Shown in pieces: positions 1 through 9,134 of a stretch of DNA of 64,000 nucleotides (within the stretch, counting starts at the first letter, position 1; each line of letters begins with the position of its first letter). The notes below the pieces were generated by a model. It had not been told where the DNA came from and ran no database searches. It saw only the letters and a program-made list of their open reading frames with translations. Position numbers and translations under genes: made by a program. This stretch comes from an uncultured Lachnospiraceae bacterium (GTDB taxonomy: Bacteria > Bacillota > Clostridia > Lachnospirales > Lachnospiraceae), in contig CALWOX010000003.1 in NCBI GenBank assembly GCA_944383265.1, positions 224,587-288,586 on the forward strand. Reading direction: 5' to 3'.

Positions 1-515
1 GCATCCTTCATGCCCTCTATAAATTTGTCTGTCTTTTCTGTCTTTATGCCCTCAAGGTCGTAGCCCACAGACATGTTGAACTGAAAGCCTGAGGGACTTC
101 CGAGCTCCCACTCCTTTGATATGACCTTAAGTATGAACCATGCCTTTATATACTCGCAGAAAGCGTCAGGCACTCTCAGCTCTGTTGACCACTCACAGTT
201 GTAGCACTCGTCCTCGGCAAGTATACAGGGCTTTGACACAGGAAGGTCCTCGCCGTCAAGCTTCTGTACAGTCTTAAGCTCAAAGAAGCGGCTGCCTGCA
301 AAATAGGCTGAAACTATATTTTGTGCAAGCTGGGTGTGAGGGCCTGCAGCAGGCCCTATGGGAGTTTCAAGCTTTCTCCCGAATATTTCCGAGTATTTTC
401 CGCTCTCGGCTCTGTAAGGTCTGTAAACACCGAAGCAGCTGCCGTTTTTATTATATTCGTCCGTTATCCTCTCCATAAGTTTACCGAAGGGAATCGGCGT
501 CATTCTGTCACTCAT
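1..515 (-). CDS. ygfK: YgfK-like putative selenate reductase/dehydrogenase subunit, 5' part only (cut by window edge)
   Basis: The gene enters from the left edge. Only the N-terminal ~171 residues are present, starting MSDRMTPIPFGKL at 515. They carry a dihydropyrimidine/dihydroorotate-dehydrogenase-like segment (PIGPAAGPHTQLAQN, about residues 52-66) and a Cys-containing stretch (DECYNCEW), as in YgfK. That family is a flavin/iron-sulfur redox protein found beside molybdenum hydroxylases and needed for anaerobic purine breakdown in E. coli-type clusters. It lies 33 bp behind ssnA on the same strand, so the two are probably co-transcribed. The C-terminal Fe-S and NAD(P)-binding parts, and any xanthine dehydrogenase genes, would lie left of the window. 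The name 'selenate reductase' is historical; the substrate is not shown by the sequence. Confidence 0.85.
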   Translation of the reverse strand, partial: MSDRMTPIPFGKLMERITDEYNKNGSCFGVYRPYRAESGKYSEIFGRKLETPIGPAAGPHTQLAQNIVSAYFAGSRFFELKTVQKLDGEDLPVSKPCILAEDECYNCEWSTELRVPDAFCEYIKAWFILKVISKEWELGSPSGFQFNMSVGYDLEGIKTEKTDKFIEGMKD

Positions 516-548
516 AGCTAACCTAACCTTTCCATATATTATCTGATA

Positions 549-1889
549 TTATCCGTTTATCCTCGCAGCAAGTTTTCCGGCTCCTTCTCTTACCTCTGAG
601 AGGACCTTCTCCTCATCCGCCACCTTAAGCTCTCTGTCCTTCATGAGGATCTTTCCCGCACAGATCGTAGTTACAACGCTCCTTCCGTTCATTCCGAAGA
701 GCACATGACTGTTTATATTTGAGGCGTTCATAGGTGTAAGAGGTATGTAATCCGTAATTATCACGTCTGCGGCATATCCTTCCTTAAGCTTTCCTATTGG
801 AGTCTTAAAATATCTTCCCGCTATCCAGGCATTCCCTTCAAAAAGCATCTCGGGGACTTCTGTCCATGCGGCGTTGGGGTCACAGAGATGATGCTTATGA
901 AGGACATTTGCGACCTTGTATGACTCTGTCATGTCATGTGTGTAGCCGTCCGTGCCGAGACCTGTAAGTATCCCTCTTTTGCAGAGCTCCATGGTAGGCG
1001 GGCATCCGCAGGCATTTCCCATGTTGGACTCCGGGTTATGCACTACCATAGTGTCTGTATCCTTTATGAGCTCCATCTCATGAGGATTAATGTATATACA
1101 GTGGGCAAGCAGGGTCTTCTCCCCCAAAACGCCCCAATCATAAAGCCTGTCAACTATCCTCTTTCCGTGTTCCTTAAGGCATTGATGAAGGTCATATATT
1201 CCCTCGGCCACATGTATATGGCAGCCCACATCAGAGGGCTTCTCCTTCATGCAAAGCTCCATAGTCTCGTCGGATATGGTAAATGAGGCATGCATTCCCA
1301 TCATAGCCTTAACCATGTCGTCTCCTGATTTTTCATTTTCCTTTACATGATTTATAAAATCGACATTTTCCTTTACCGAGGCCCTTGCCTTTTCCTTTCC
1401 GTCTCTGTCTGATATCTCGTAGCAAAGGCAGGTACGCACAGACAGCTCCCTCGCCGCATCCTCTATTGCAAAAAGGCTTCCCGATATCTCTCCGAAGCTT
1501 GCATGATGGTCAAATATAGTGGTACATCCGTTTTTGATGCAGTCTATATATGTAGCCATTGCGGAAAGCCTTGTGAGCTCATTGTCAAGATTTCTGTCTA
1601 TGGTCCACCACATGCCGTCAAGTATGTCAAGGAAGCCCTTCGGATCATAGCCATTTATGGAAAGGCCTCTGGCCATAGCCGAGTAGATATGCTCATGGGC
1701 ATTTATAAATGCCGGCATTATCACTCCGCCTTTTGCGTCAACAAATTCGGCATCGGGATATTTTTCCTTAAGCTCGTAAAAGTCTCCGACCTCCTTAATA
1801 AGAGCGCCGTCGCAGACTACAGCTCCGTTCTCCATAAAGGGATCCGAGGCATCCCTCGTCACCAGTCTTCCATTTCCGATAAGCAGCAT
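549..1889 (-). CDS. ssnA: SsnA-type amidohydrolase (putative aminohydrolase of purine cluster)
   Basis: 446 aa, full length for SsnA. It is an amidohydrolase-superfamily metalloenzyme: INAHEHIYS near residue 62 (metal-binding His pair), DHHASF near 128, HIHVAEG near 222, AHCIYI near 263 and LGTDGYTHD near 312 are the usual metal and catalytic positions. The family hydrolyses cyclic amidine or imide bonds. In the ygf-yge clusters it is placed in anaerobic purine ring catabolism, but its exact substrate is inference. A strong GGAGG lies 6 bases before the ATG. It is divergent from the regulator/ygeX operon and is followed by ygfK, so one intergenic region (1890-2185) probably controls both arms. 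Confidence 0.9.
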   Translation of the reverse strand: MLLIGNGRLVTRDASDPFMENGAVVCDGALIKEVGDFYELKEKYPDAEFVDAKGGVIMPAFINAHEHIYSAMARGLSINGYDPKGFLDILDGMWWTIDRNLDNELTRLSAMATYIDCIKNGCTTIFDHHASFGEISGSLFAIEDAARELSVRTCLCYEISDRDGKEKARASVKENVDFINHVKENEKSGDDMVKAMMGMHASFTISDETMELCMKEKPSDVGCHIHVAEGIYDLHQCLKEHGKRIVDRLYDWGVLGEKTLLAHCIYINPHEMELIKDTDTMVVHNPESNMGNACGCPPTMELCKRGILTGLGTDGYTHDMTESYKVANVLHKHHLCDPNAAWTEVPEMLFEGNAWIAGRYFKTPIGKLKEGYAADVIITDYIPLTPMNASNINSHVLFGMNGRSVVTTICAGKILMKDRELKVADEEKVLSEVREGAGKLAARING

Positions 1890-2064
1890 AAAGCACCTCC
1901 TTCTTTATAAAAGCCACAGCCGATACTGAAAAATTTGCGGTCATATTTGGTAATAATATACAATAAATCCCTCTGTTCTAAGCTAATAGTATCATTAAAG
2001 AATGGCATTTGCAAGCTGAAATACAATTTTTTTAAGGTTATCTAAAAATTTTTGTATTTTCCTG

Positions 2065-2092
2065 TTGAAACTTACTTTTTTTATGCTATTAT
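2065..2092 (+). promoter_or_regulatory. Candidate sigma-A promoter for the regulator-ygeX-ygeY-ygeW operon
   Basis: TTGAAA at 2065-2070 and TATTAT at 2087-2092 are separated by 16 bases, within the AT-rich region between divergent ssnA and the regulator. It lies about 95 bases before the regulator ATG. The rest of 1890-2185 is AT-rich with no gene seen and is the likely site for regulator binding. Confidence 0.45.
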
Positions 2093-2185
2093 GGTCTCAG
2101 GAAGTATTCTGTCAGGCTGATATTTTTGAAGCTCAGAATTATTTCAGCAGCTTTTTATCTTGTGTTTTTTGCAAAGGAGGCCGAT

Positions 2186-2872
2186 ATGCATCCTGACCCT
2201 AATGATTATTTATTGGAAAGCCTTACTTTTATAGCCCATGGAATAGCTCGGCAGTTCGGAAATGACTGCGAGGTCTGCATCCATGACCTGACCTCCCGGG
2301 ATACCGAGCATTCCATCATATATATAGTAAACGGGCATGTAACCGGAAGGAAGGAAGGCGACGCTCCCTCCCGAATAGTCCTTGAGTCTGTTGAAGCTCT
2401 TAAAAAGGGTGAGCTTTTGACTGACAGGCTTTGCTATCTTACAAGAGGCACGGGAGGCAAGCTTCTTAAGTCTTCCACTATATTTATCAGAGACTTCTCC
2501 GGGAATTTTCATTATGTATTAAGCATAAATCTGGATATTACCGGCTTTGCCGCCTTCAACAATTCATTAAAATCGCTCCTTTCCACAGACGATGAGGAGC
2601 AGCCTGAGGCGACAGCCACTATCACAAACAGTGTAAATGAGCTTTTGGACAATCTTATCTCTCAAAGTATAGAGCTGATAGGAAAGGCTCCTGCCCTTAT
2701 GACAAAGGATGAGAAAGTAAAAGCCATACATTTCTTGAATGATGCCGGCGCATTTCTCATAACAAAGTCCGGGGAAAAGGTGGCTCAGAGCTTCGGAATA
2801 AGCAAGTTCACACTCTACAGCTACATAGATATAAACAAAAAGCCCGATGAAAAGACAAAGGGGCAAGCCTGA
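2186..2872 (+). CDS. YheO-like PAS/HTH transcriptional regulator
   Basis: 228 aa from the ATG at 2186, chosen because AAAGGAGG sits 5 bases upstream; the longer frame opening at 2126 has no such site. The N-terminal ~115 residues match the YheO-like PAS domain (ANDCEVCIHDL and GNFHYVLSINLDITG type motifs). The C-terminal ~60 residues are the matching DNA-binding domain, with KAIHFLNDAGAFLI and VAQSFGISKFTLYSYI as the helix-turn-helix. Such regulators include DauR, which responds to amino-acid metabolites. Its place at the head of the ygeX operon, facing ssnA-ygfK, suggests it senses a purine or diaminopropionate intermediate. That ligand is inference. Confidence 0.85.
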   Translation: MHPDPNDYLLESLTFIAHGIARQFGNDCEVCIHDLTSRDTEHSIIYIVNGHVTGRKEGDAPSRIVLESVEALKKGELLTDRLCYLTRGTGGKLLKSSTIFIRDFSGNFHYVLSINLDITGFAAFNNSLKSLLSTDDEEQPEATATITNSVNELLDNLISQSIELIGKAPALMTKDEKVKAIHFLNDAGAFLITKSGEKVAQSFGISKFTLYSYIDINKKPDEKTKGQA

Positions 2873-2952
2873 GATAAAAACATTTAATAAACGGAAAATA
2901 TATAAATAAAAAATACAAAACATTAATAGTATAAAAATGGCGGAGGTAAAAA

Positions 2953-4149
2953 ATGGAAAGATCTATCAAATGGGCAATAAACCGGATGCCGAAGACGGAG
3001 GACAAAAACCTTCCGATAATGGCGGTGGAGGAAGTTAAGAAGGCCAGGGCCTTCCACGAGAGCTTCCCTCAGTACAGCGTCACACCCCTTGCGGACTTAA
3101 ATGAGATGGCGGGACATCTGGGGCTGTCGAAGATATGCGTGAAGGACGAGTCCTACAGGTTCGGCTTAAACGCCTTCAAAGTTCTGGGAGGCTCCTACGC
3201 CATAGCAAGATACATAGCGAAGGAGATCGGAAAGGACGTTTCGGAGCTCCCCTACAATGTTCTCACATCGAAGGAGGTCCTTGAGAAGTTCGGGCAGGCC
3301 ACCTTCTGCTCCGCAACGGACGGAAACCACGGAAGAGGCGTTGCATGGGCGGCGAACCGTCTCGGCCAGAAGTGCATCATAAGGATGCCCGTGGGAAGTA
3401 CCGAGACGAGAAGGAAGCACATAGAGGACGAGGGAGCGGAGTGCACCATAGAGAAGGTGAACTACGACGATTGCGTGAGGATGGTTGCGAAGGAAGCATC
3501 GGAATGCGAGAGAGGCGTGGTCATCCAGGATACGGCATGGGAAGGCTACGAGGAGATACCCTCATGGATAATGCAGGGCTACAGCACCATGGCGGACGAA
3601 GCATCGGAGCAGTACGGAGAGAAGCCGACCCATGTGTTCATACAGGCGGGAGTGGGAAGCCTTGCGGGAGGAATCGTGGGGTATTTCGCCAACAAATACG
3701 GTAAAGAGGCCCCGATAATGTGCGTTGTGGAAGCGGAGCCCGCCGCCTGCCTTTACAAGGGAGCTGTTGCGGGAGACGGAGACATAAGGATATGCGACGG
3801 GGAGATGCCCACCATAATGGCGGGACTTTGCTGCGGGGAGCCCAACATCACCTCGTGGGACATCTTGAAGAACCATGTGACGGCGTTCCTTGCTGTGGGA
3901 GACGACATATCGAGGAAAGGAATGAGGATGCTTGCGGCGCCCCTTAAGGGAGACAGGCAGGTGATATCGGGAGAGTCGGGATCCGCGCCCTTCGGAGCAG
4001 TGGCGGAGATAATGGAAAACGACGAATACCGAGAGCTCAGGGATGCTTTAAAGCTTGATAAGGACTCGAAGGTGCTTCTCTTTTCCACGGAGGGAGACAC
4101 CGACCCCGAGAGATGGAAGAACATCGTTTGGTACGGCAAGGATAAATAA
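2953..4149 (+). CDS. ygeX: Diaminopropionate ammonia-lyase
   Basis: 398 aa, the usual length for this PLP enzyme, which splits 2,3-diaminopropionate into pyruvate and two ammonia. The PLP lysine is K76 in LNAFKVLGGSYA. The glycine-rich phosphate loop is QAGVGSLAGG near residue 230, and SATDGNHGRGVAWAA is the substrate loop. The ribosome site GGAGG is 6 bases before the ATG. It follows the regulator by 80 bp and precedes ygeY by 21 bp. In the ygf-yge purine pathway it yields the main carbon product, pyruvate. Its codon use is richer in GAG, AAG and GCG than its neighbours', pointing to high expression or a different history. Confidence 0.95.
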   Translation: MERSIKWAINRMPKTEDKNLPIMAVEEVKKARAFHESFPQYSVTPLADLNEMAGHLGLSKICVKDESYRFGLNAFKVLGGSYAIARYIAKEIGKDVSELPYNVLTSKEVLEKFGQATFCSATDGNHGRGVAWAANRLGQKCIIRMPVGSTETRRKHIEDEGAECTIEKVNYDDCVRMVAKEASECERGVVIQDTAWEGYEEIPSWIMQGYSTMADEASEQYGEKPTHVFIQAGVGSLAGGIVGYFANKYGKEAPIMCVVEAEPAACLYKGAVAGDGDIRICDGEMPTIMAGLCCGEPNITSWDILKNHVTAFLAVGDDISRKGMRMLAAPLKGDRQVISGESGSAPFGAVAEIMENDEYRELRDALKLDKDSKVLLFSTEGDTDPERWKNIVWYGKDK

Positions 4150-4170
4150 TAATAGTAGGAGGAAACATAA

Positions 4171-5499
4171 ATGTCAGCTTTGACAAAAGAAGATTACTTG
4201 AGAATAAAAGAAAAGGCCGAAAGCTATAAGGCGGATATGACCGCATTTTTGAGAAACATAGTCAAATACCCGGGAGAATCCTGCGATGAGGAGATGCATG
4301 TCAAAGTCATTTACGATGAAATGAAAAAGCTCGGCTTTGATGAGGTAAAGACAGATGACATGGGAAATGTCATGGGCTTTATGGGCACAGGCGAAAAGCT
4401 CATAGCCTTTGACGCCCATATCGATACTGTCGGAATAGGAAACAGGGACAACTGGAGCTTCGATCCCTATGAGGGCTTTGAGACAGAAACAGAGATAGGC
4501 GGCAGAGGAACCTCCGATCAGCTCGGAGGAATAGTTTCCGCTGTATACGGTGCAAAGATAATGAAGGATCTCGGTCTCTTAAATGATAAGTACAGAGTCA
4601 TGGTCGTAGGAACTGTTCAGGAGGAGGACTGCGACGGCCTCTGCTGGCAGTACATTATAAAGGAGGATAATATACATCCGGAGTTCGTTGTATCCACAGA
4701 GCCCACTGACGGAGGCATATACAGAGGCCAGAGAGGGCGAATGGAGATACGCATAGACGTAAAGGGAGTCTCATGCCACGGCTCCGCCCCCGAAAGGGGA
4801 GACAATGCTATCTACAAGATGGCTGACATACTTCAAAATGTCCGCGCGCTTAATGAAAATGATGCCGAGGACTCAACCGAGATAAAAGGCCTTGTGAAGA
4901 TGCTTTCAGAAAAATATAACCCTGAGTGGAAGGAAGCTAATTTCCTCGGAAAAGGCACTGTCACTGTATCCGAGATCTTCTTTACCTCTCCCAGCCGCTG
5001 TGCTGTTGCGGACTCCTGCTCCGTATCCCTTGACAGAAGGATGACAGCAGGTGAAACCTGGGAGTCATGCCTTGATGAGATAAGGGAGCTTCCCATGGTG
5101 AAAAAGTACGGAGAAGATGTGAAAGTAAGCATGTACGAGTACGCACGCCCCTCATATAAGAATCTCACCTATCCCATAGAATGCTACTTCCCCACCTGGG
5201 TCATACCTGAGGATCACAAGGTTACAAAGGCAATGGAGGAAGCCTATATCTCGCTCTTTGGAGAGAGCCGCACAGGCTCGGAAGAGACTGTTGAAATGAG
5301 AAAGGCACGCCCCCTTACAGACAAGTGGACCTTCTCCACAAACGGAGTGTCCATCATGGGAAGGAACGGAATCCCCTGCATAGGCTTCGGCCCCGGAGCA
5401 GAAGCTCAGGCTCATGCACCCAATGAAAAGACATGGAAGCAGGATCTTGTTACCTGTGCGGCTGTTTATGCGACACTGCCCTGCTGCTACTGCAAATAA
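4171..5499 (+). CDS. ygeY: YgeY-type M20 metallohydrolase
   Basis: 442 aa M20-family zinc hydrolase. Metal and catalytic motifs are [12 protein letters not shown] (about 82-93), [11 protein letters not shown] (about 110-120, bridging Asp) and VQEEDCDG (about 149-156, catalytic Glu). The family is annotated as 'selenium metabolism hydrolase' by its neighbourhood; in purine clusters it is expected to hydrolyse an acyclic ureido or amide intermediate. AGGAGG lies 8 bases before the ATG. Its tail (to 5499) is followed 25 bp later by ygeW. The exact bond cleaved is inferred, not seen. Confidence 0.9.
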   Translation: MSALTKEDYLRIKEKAESYKADMTAFLRNIVKYPGESCDEEMHVKVIYDEMKKLGFDEVKTDDMGNVMGFMGTGEKLIAFDAHIDTVGIGNRDNWSFDPYEGFETETEIGGRGTSDQLGGIVSAVYGAKIMKDLGLLNDKYRVMVVGTVQEEDCDGLCWQYIIKEDNIHPEFVVSTEPTDGGIYRGQRGRMEIRIDVKGVSCHGSAPERGDNAIYKMADILQNVRALNENDAEDSTEIKGLVKMLSEKYNPEWKEANFLGKGTVTVSEIFFTSPSRCAVADSCSVSLDRRMTAGETWESCLDEIRELPMVKKYGEDVKVSMYEYARPSYKNLTYPIECYFPTWVIPEDHKVTKAMEEAYISLFGESRTGSEETVEMRKARPLTDKWTFSTNGVSIMGRNGIPCIGFGPGAEAQAHAPNEKTWKQDLVTCAAVYATLPCCYCK

Positions 5500-5524
5500 T
5501 TTAATGATAAAGGAGATCACAGAT

Positions 5525-6718
5525 ATGGCAAATTTACAGGATTATATTTCAAAGCTTGACAGCTTAAAATTCGATAATATGTATATGAATGACTTTTTCC
5601 TTACCTGGGAAAAGACCGCAGACGAGCTCATGGCTACATGGACTGTAGCTGACGCTTTGAGATATCTCAGAGAGAACAATATATCAACAAGAGTTTTTGA
5701 TTCGGGACTCGGAATATCCATATTCAGAGACAATTCCACCCGCACACGCTTTTCCTTTGCTTCAGCATGTAATTTCCTCGGCCTTATGCCCCAGGACCTT
5801 GATGAAAAGAAGTCTCAGATAGCCCACGGAGAGACTGTCAGAGAGACTGCAAACATGGTATCCTTCATGGCGGACGTCATCGGAATACGCGACGACATGT
5901 ACATAGGAAAGGGAAACAAATACATGCATGAGGTGGCTGATTCTGTGGACGCGGGCTACAGAGACGGAATACTTGAGCAGAGACCTACTCTCGTAAGCCT
6001 TCAGTGCGATATAGATCACCCCACTCAGTGTATGGCTGACGCTCTCCACTGCGCGCATGAGTTTGGCGGCTTTGAAAATCTCAAAGGTAAAAAGATAGCT
6101 ATGACCTGGGCCTACTCTCCCTCCTACGGAAAGCCTCTCTCCGTCCCTCAGGGCGTGATCGGATTATTCACAAGACTCGGCTGCGAGGTGGTTCTCGCCC
6201 ATCCGGAGGGCTATGATGTGATGCCCGAGGTGGAGAAGGTCGCAGCGGAAAACGCCGCAAAATCAGGCGGAAGCTTTAAAAAGACCAATTCCATGGCCGA
6301 GGCCTTCAAGGATGCGGATATAGTTTATCCTAAATCATGGGCTCCCTTTGCCGCTATGGAAAAGCGTACAGAGCTCTACGGAAACGGTGATTTTGACAGC
6401 ATAGACAAGCTTGAAAAGGAGCTCCTTGCTCAAAATGCGCTGCATAAGGACTGGTGCTGCACAGAGGAGCTTATGAAGACTACGAAGGACGGAAAGGCCC
6501 TCTATCTCCACTGTCTCCCTGCAGACATAAACGGAGTAAGCTGCAAGGACGGAGAGGTCGAGGCATCTGTATTTGACCGCTATAGAGATCCGCTCTATAA
6601 GGAGGCAAGCTTCAAGCCTTATATCATTGCTGCCATGATCTTCCTTGCAAAGTTCAAAAACCCTCAGGATATCCTTTCAAAGCTTCAGGAGAGAGGAAGA
6701 AGCAGGATATTCGAATAG
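5525..6718 (+). CDS. ygeW: YgeW-type knotted carbamoyltransferase
   Basis: 397 aa. The ATG at 5525 is used because AAAGGAG precedes it by 9 bases and the protein then starts MANLQDYISKLD as in the family; the longer open frame from 5414 merely overlaps ygeY. The carbamoyl-phosphate signature is FRDNSTRTRFSF (about 62-73). HPTQCMAD (about 164-171) and LHCLPADI (about 336-343) are also present. It belongs to the aspartate/ornithine transcarbamylase superfamily. In the purine pathway it probably runs in the phosphorolytic direction, moving a carbamoyl group to phosphate and feeding the carbamate kinase next door. The amine substrate is not readable from the sequence. Confidence 0.92.
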   Translation: MANLQDYISKLDSLKFDNMYMNDFFLTWEKTADELMATWTVADALRYLRENNISTRVFDSGLGISIFRDNSTRTRFSFASACNFLGLMPQDLDEKKSQIAHGETVRETANMVSFMADVIGIRDDMYIGKGNKYMHEVADSVDAGYRDGILEQRPTLVSLQCDIDHPTQCMADALHCAHEFGGFENLKGKKIAMTWAYSPSYGKPLSVPQGVIGLFTRLGCEVVLAHPEGYDVMPEVEKVAAENAAKSGGSFKKTNSMAEAFKDADIVYPKSWAPFAAMEKRTELYGNGDFDSIDKLEKELLAQNALHKDWCCTEELMKTTKDGKALYLHCLPADINGVSCKDGEVEASVFDRYRDPLYKEASFKPYIIAAMIFLAKFKNPQDILSKLQERGRSRIFE

Positions 6719-6772
6719 ATCGGAGCTGATCCGGTTTCGGATACTTAAAGCCTGTAAGGCAGAGGTAAAACT

Positions 6773-7720
6773 ATGAATGGAAAAAAGAAGATCGTCATAG
6801 CCTTAGGTGGAAATGCTCTCGGAAATACTCTGTCAGAGCAGATGAAGGCTGTAAAAATAACGGCAAAGGCTATAGTTGACCTTATTGAGGAGGGCAACGA
6901 TGTGGTGGTAGTCCATGGAAACGGCCCTCAGGTAGGCATAATAAATAATGCTATGACCGAGTATGCCATGCGTAAGGAAGGCCGTCAGCAGACTCCGCTA
7001 TCCGTATGTGTGGCAATGAGTCAGGCTTACATAGGCTATGATCTGCAGAATGCTTTAAGGGAGGAGTTTTTAAACAGGGGCATGCCTCCCCACAACTCTT
7101 CCACCATGATAACCCAGATAATCGTTGACAAAAACGATCCCGCCTTCAGAAATCCCACAAAACCCATAGGCGTGTTTATGAGCCATGACGAAGCTGAAAA
7201 GGCTGCCCTTGAAAACGGATGGGAGATGCATGAGGACTCCGGCAGAGGCTACAGACGTGTGGTAGCCTCCCCTATGCCAAGAGAGATAGTTGAGATAAAC
7301 GCCATTAAGGCAATGATAAACGACGGAAATCTCGTCATATGCTGCGGAGGCGGAGGTATCCCTGTTATCAGGGAGGAAAGCAATCATCTTGCGGGTGTGC
7401 CCGCCGTAATAGATAAGGATCTTGCGGCGGAGCTCCTTGCGGAAAGCATCGAAGCTGACATGCTGATAATCCTTACAGCAGTGGAAAAAGTAGCGATAAA
7501 CTACGGAAAGCCCGACGAAATAGGCCTTTCTCAAATGAGCATAAGTGAGGCCGAAGCCTACTGTGAGGAGGGACAATTCGGAGAAGGCTCCATGCTGCCC
7601 AAGGTACGTGCTGGAATTAAATTTGCCGAATCAGGCGACAACAGAGTCGCTCTCATAACACTTCTGGAAAAGGCGAGAGAGGCTATTAACGGCTTTACAG
7701 GAACTCGTATCATAAGGTAA
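6773..7720 (+). CDS. arcC: Carbamate kinase (YqeA/ArcC type)
   Basis: 315 aa amino-acid-kinase-fold enzyme that makes ATP from carbamoyl phosphate and ADP, releasing carbamate. Motifs are ALGGNALG at residues 9-16, VVHGNGPQVG near 50, VCCGGGGIPV near 205 and the MLPKVRAGI segment near 275 typical of carbamate kinases. It lies 54 bp after ygeW, so the two form the energy-conserving end of the pathway. An arginine-deiminase role is unlikely because arcA and arcB are absent. In E. coli-type clusters the equivalent gene is called yqeA. Confidence 0.93.
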   Translation: MNGKKKIVIALGGNALGNTLSEQMKAVKITAKAIVDLIEEGNDVVVVHGNGPQVGIINNAMTEYAMRKEGRQQTPLSVCVAMSQAYIGYDLQNALREEFLNRGMPPHNSSTMITQIIVDKNDPAFRNPTKPIGVFMSHDEAEKAALENGWEMHEDSGRGYRRVVASPMPREIVEINAIKAMINDGNLVICCGGGGIPVIREESNHLAGVPAVIDKDLAAELLAESIEADMLIILTAVEKVAINYGKPDEIGLSQMSISEAEAYCEEGQFGEGSMLPKVRAGIKFAESGDNRVALITLLEKAREAINGFTGTRIIR

Positions 7721-7774
7721 ACTATATTTCGTTTTTTATGATCTGACCGGAATATCGGCAAAGGGGGCTTTGTT

Positions 7775-9091
7775 ATGAATGAAAAAAGATATGCTTCTGT
7801 TTTTGAGTACAAGGGAATACCGCCCTTAAGGCAGGCCTTCCCTCTCGCTCTCCAGCATGTGGTGGCTATGATAGTCGGCTGTGTCACCCCCGCCATAATG
7901 GTATCGGGTACGGCGGGCCTTGAAAATGCTGAAAAGGTAATATTGATCCAAGCCTCTCTTGTTTTTTCGGCGCTGTCAACCTTTCTCATGCTCTTTCCCA
8001 TAAAAACAGGAAAGGGCTTCAGGATAGGTGCGGGACTTCCTGTGATGGTGGGTGTCAGCTTTTCCTATGTGCTGAGTATGCAGACTATAGCATCCTCATA
8101 CGGCATAGGAGCCATACTCGGCGCTCAGCTTGTGGGTGGTATCGTCGCCGTTGCAGTAGGTCTTTCCATAGACAGGATAAGAAAATTCTTTCCTCCCTTG
8201 ATAGCCGGAACAGTTGTCTTTACCATAGGGTTATCTCTGTATCCCACTGCCATAAATTATATGGCGGGAGGAACAGGCTCGGCGGATTACGGCGCATGGC
8301 AAAACTGGTTTGTATCTTTACTGACGCTGATAATAGTGACTGTCCTCAATCACTTTACCCGTGGTTTTGTAAAGCTTGCAAGCATACTTATAGCTATGGC
8401 CTGCGGTTATGTTGTCTCCGCATTCATGGGGATGATAAGCTTTGATGCCGTGGCCGAGGCAAGTATATTTGCCCCTCCTGTTCCCCTTTATTTCGGTATA
8501 GACTTTGAGCCTTCCGCCTGCATTGCAATAGGACTTTTGTTTGCCATAAATTCCATACAGGCCATAGGTGACTTCTCGGCCACAACAGGTGGAGCCATGG
8601 ACAGGTCTCCCACAAATGAAGAGCTGAGAGGCGCTATCACGGGCTACGGTATAGCAAATATCGTAAGCTCCTTTTTCGGAGGACTTCCCACAGCAACCTA
8701 CAGCCAAAATGTGGGAATAGTGACAACAACAAAGGTCATTAACCGCTGTGTTTTGGGCCTTGCGGCGCTTATTATACTTATTGCAGGCTTGTCACCGAAA
8801 TTTTCTGCCATTCTTACCACTATACCCTATGCCGTCCTCGGCGGGGCCACTGTATCAGTTTTTGCTTCAATAGCAATGACAGGCATAAAGCTTGTAATGT
8901 CAGACAGGCCCTCCGCGAGAGATACCTCTATAGTAGGACTTGCCGCAGCTCTCGGAATGGGAATATCTCAGGCTTCGGAGTCTCTGTCAACATTTCCCGA
9001 ATGGGTGACGACCATATTCGGAAACAGCCCTGTAGTTATCGCGACCATAGTAGCTGTATTCTTAAATATGACTCTTCCAAAGGATGAATAG
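7775..9091 (+). CDS. NCS2-family purine/xanthine permease
   Basis: 438 aa, very hydrophobic, with about 13-14 membrane segments. N-terminal LQHVVAMIVGCVTPAIMVS and the family signature around residues 265-310 (SATTGGAMDRSPTNEEL, then FGGLPTATYSQNVG) are those of nucleobase:cation symporter-2 xanthine/urate permeases such as XanP, XanQ and YgfU. It should import the purine feeding the upstream enzymes by proton or sodium symport. A GGGGG-rich site precedes the ATG. It is the last gene before the terminator at 9097. Specificity (xanthine, urate or other) cannot be decided from the sequence. Confidence 0.9.
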   Translation: MNEKRYASVFEYKGIPPLRQAFPLALQHVVAMIVGCVTPAIMVSGTAGLENAEKVILIQASLVFSALSTFLMLFPIKTGKGFRIGAGLPVMVGVSFSYVLSMQTIASSYGIGAILGAQLVGGIVAVAVGLSIDRIRKFFPPLIAGTVVFTIGLSLYPTAINYMAGGTGSADYGAWQNWFVSLLTLIIVTVLNHFTRGFVKLASILIAMACGYVVSAFMGMISFDAVAEASIFAPPVPLYFGIDFEPSACIAIGLLFAINSIQAIGDFSATTGGAMDRSPTNEELRGAITGYGIANIVSSFFGGLPTATYSQNVGIVTTTKVINRCVLGLAALIILIAGLSPKFSAILTTIPYAVLGGATVSVFASIAMTGIKLVMSDRPSARDTSIVGLAAALGMGISQASESLSTFPEWVTTIFGNSPVVIATIVAVFLNMTLPKDE

Positions 9092-9096
9092 ATAAA

Positions 9097-9134
9097 AGGA
9101 CTGCTGATCTGTATTTTTCAGCAGTCCTCTTTTT
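9097..9134 (+). terminator. Bidirectional terminator closing the purine operon and the trk-WYL operon
   Basis: AGGACTGCTGA (9097-9107) pairs perfectly with TCAGCAGTCCT (9118-9128), an 11-bp stem followed by CTTTTT. The right arm is also the last codons and stop of the opposing WYL gene. Read leftward the stem is followed by TTTTATC, so it can serve both convergent operons. Confidence 0.85.

Noticed and set aside
321..521. 66-codon rightward open frame opposite ygfK
   Set aside because: It is antisense to a clear YgfK N-terminus and has no ribosome site.
1503..1910. 135-codon rightward frame opposite ssnA
   Set aside because: Antisense shadow of a gene with strong family motifs; no start signals.
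2126..2185. Upstream start giving a 248-aa regulator
   Set aside because: No ribosome site there; AAAGGAGG is placed for the ATG at 2186, which also fits the family length.
7721..7774. Purine riboswitch before the NCS2 permease
   Set aside because: Only 54 bases, with no three-way junction pattern.
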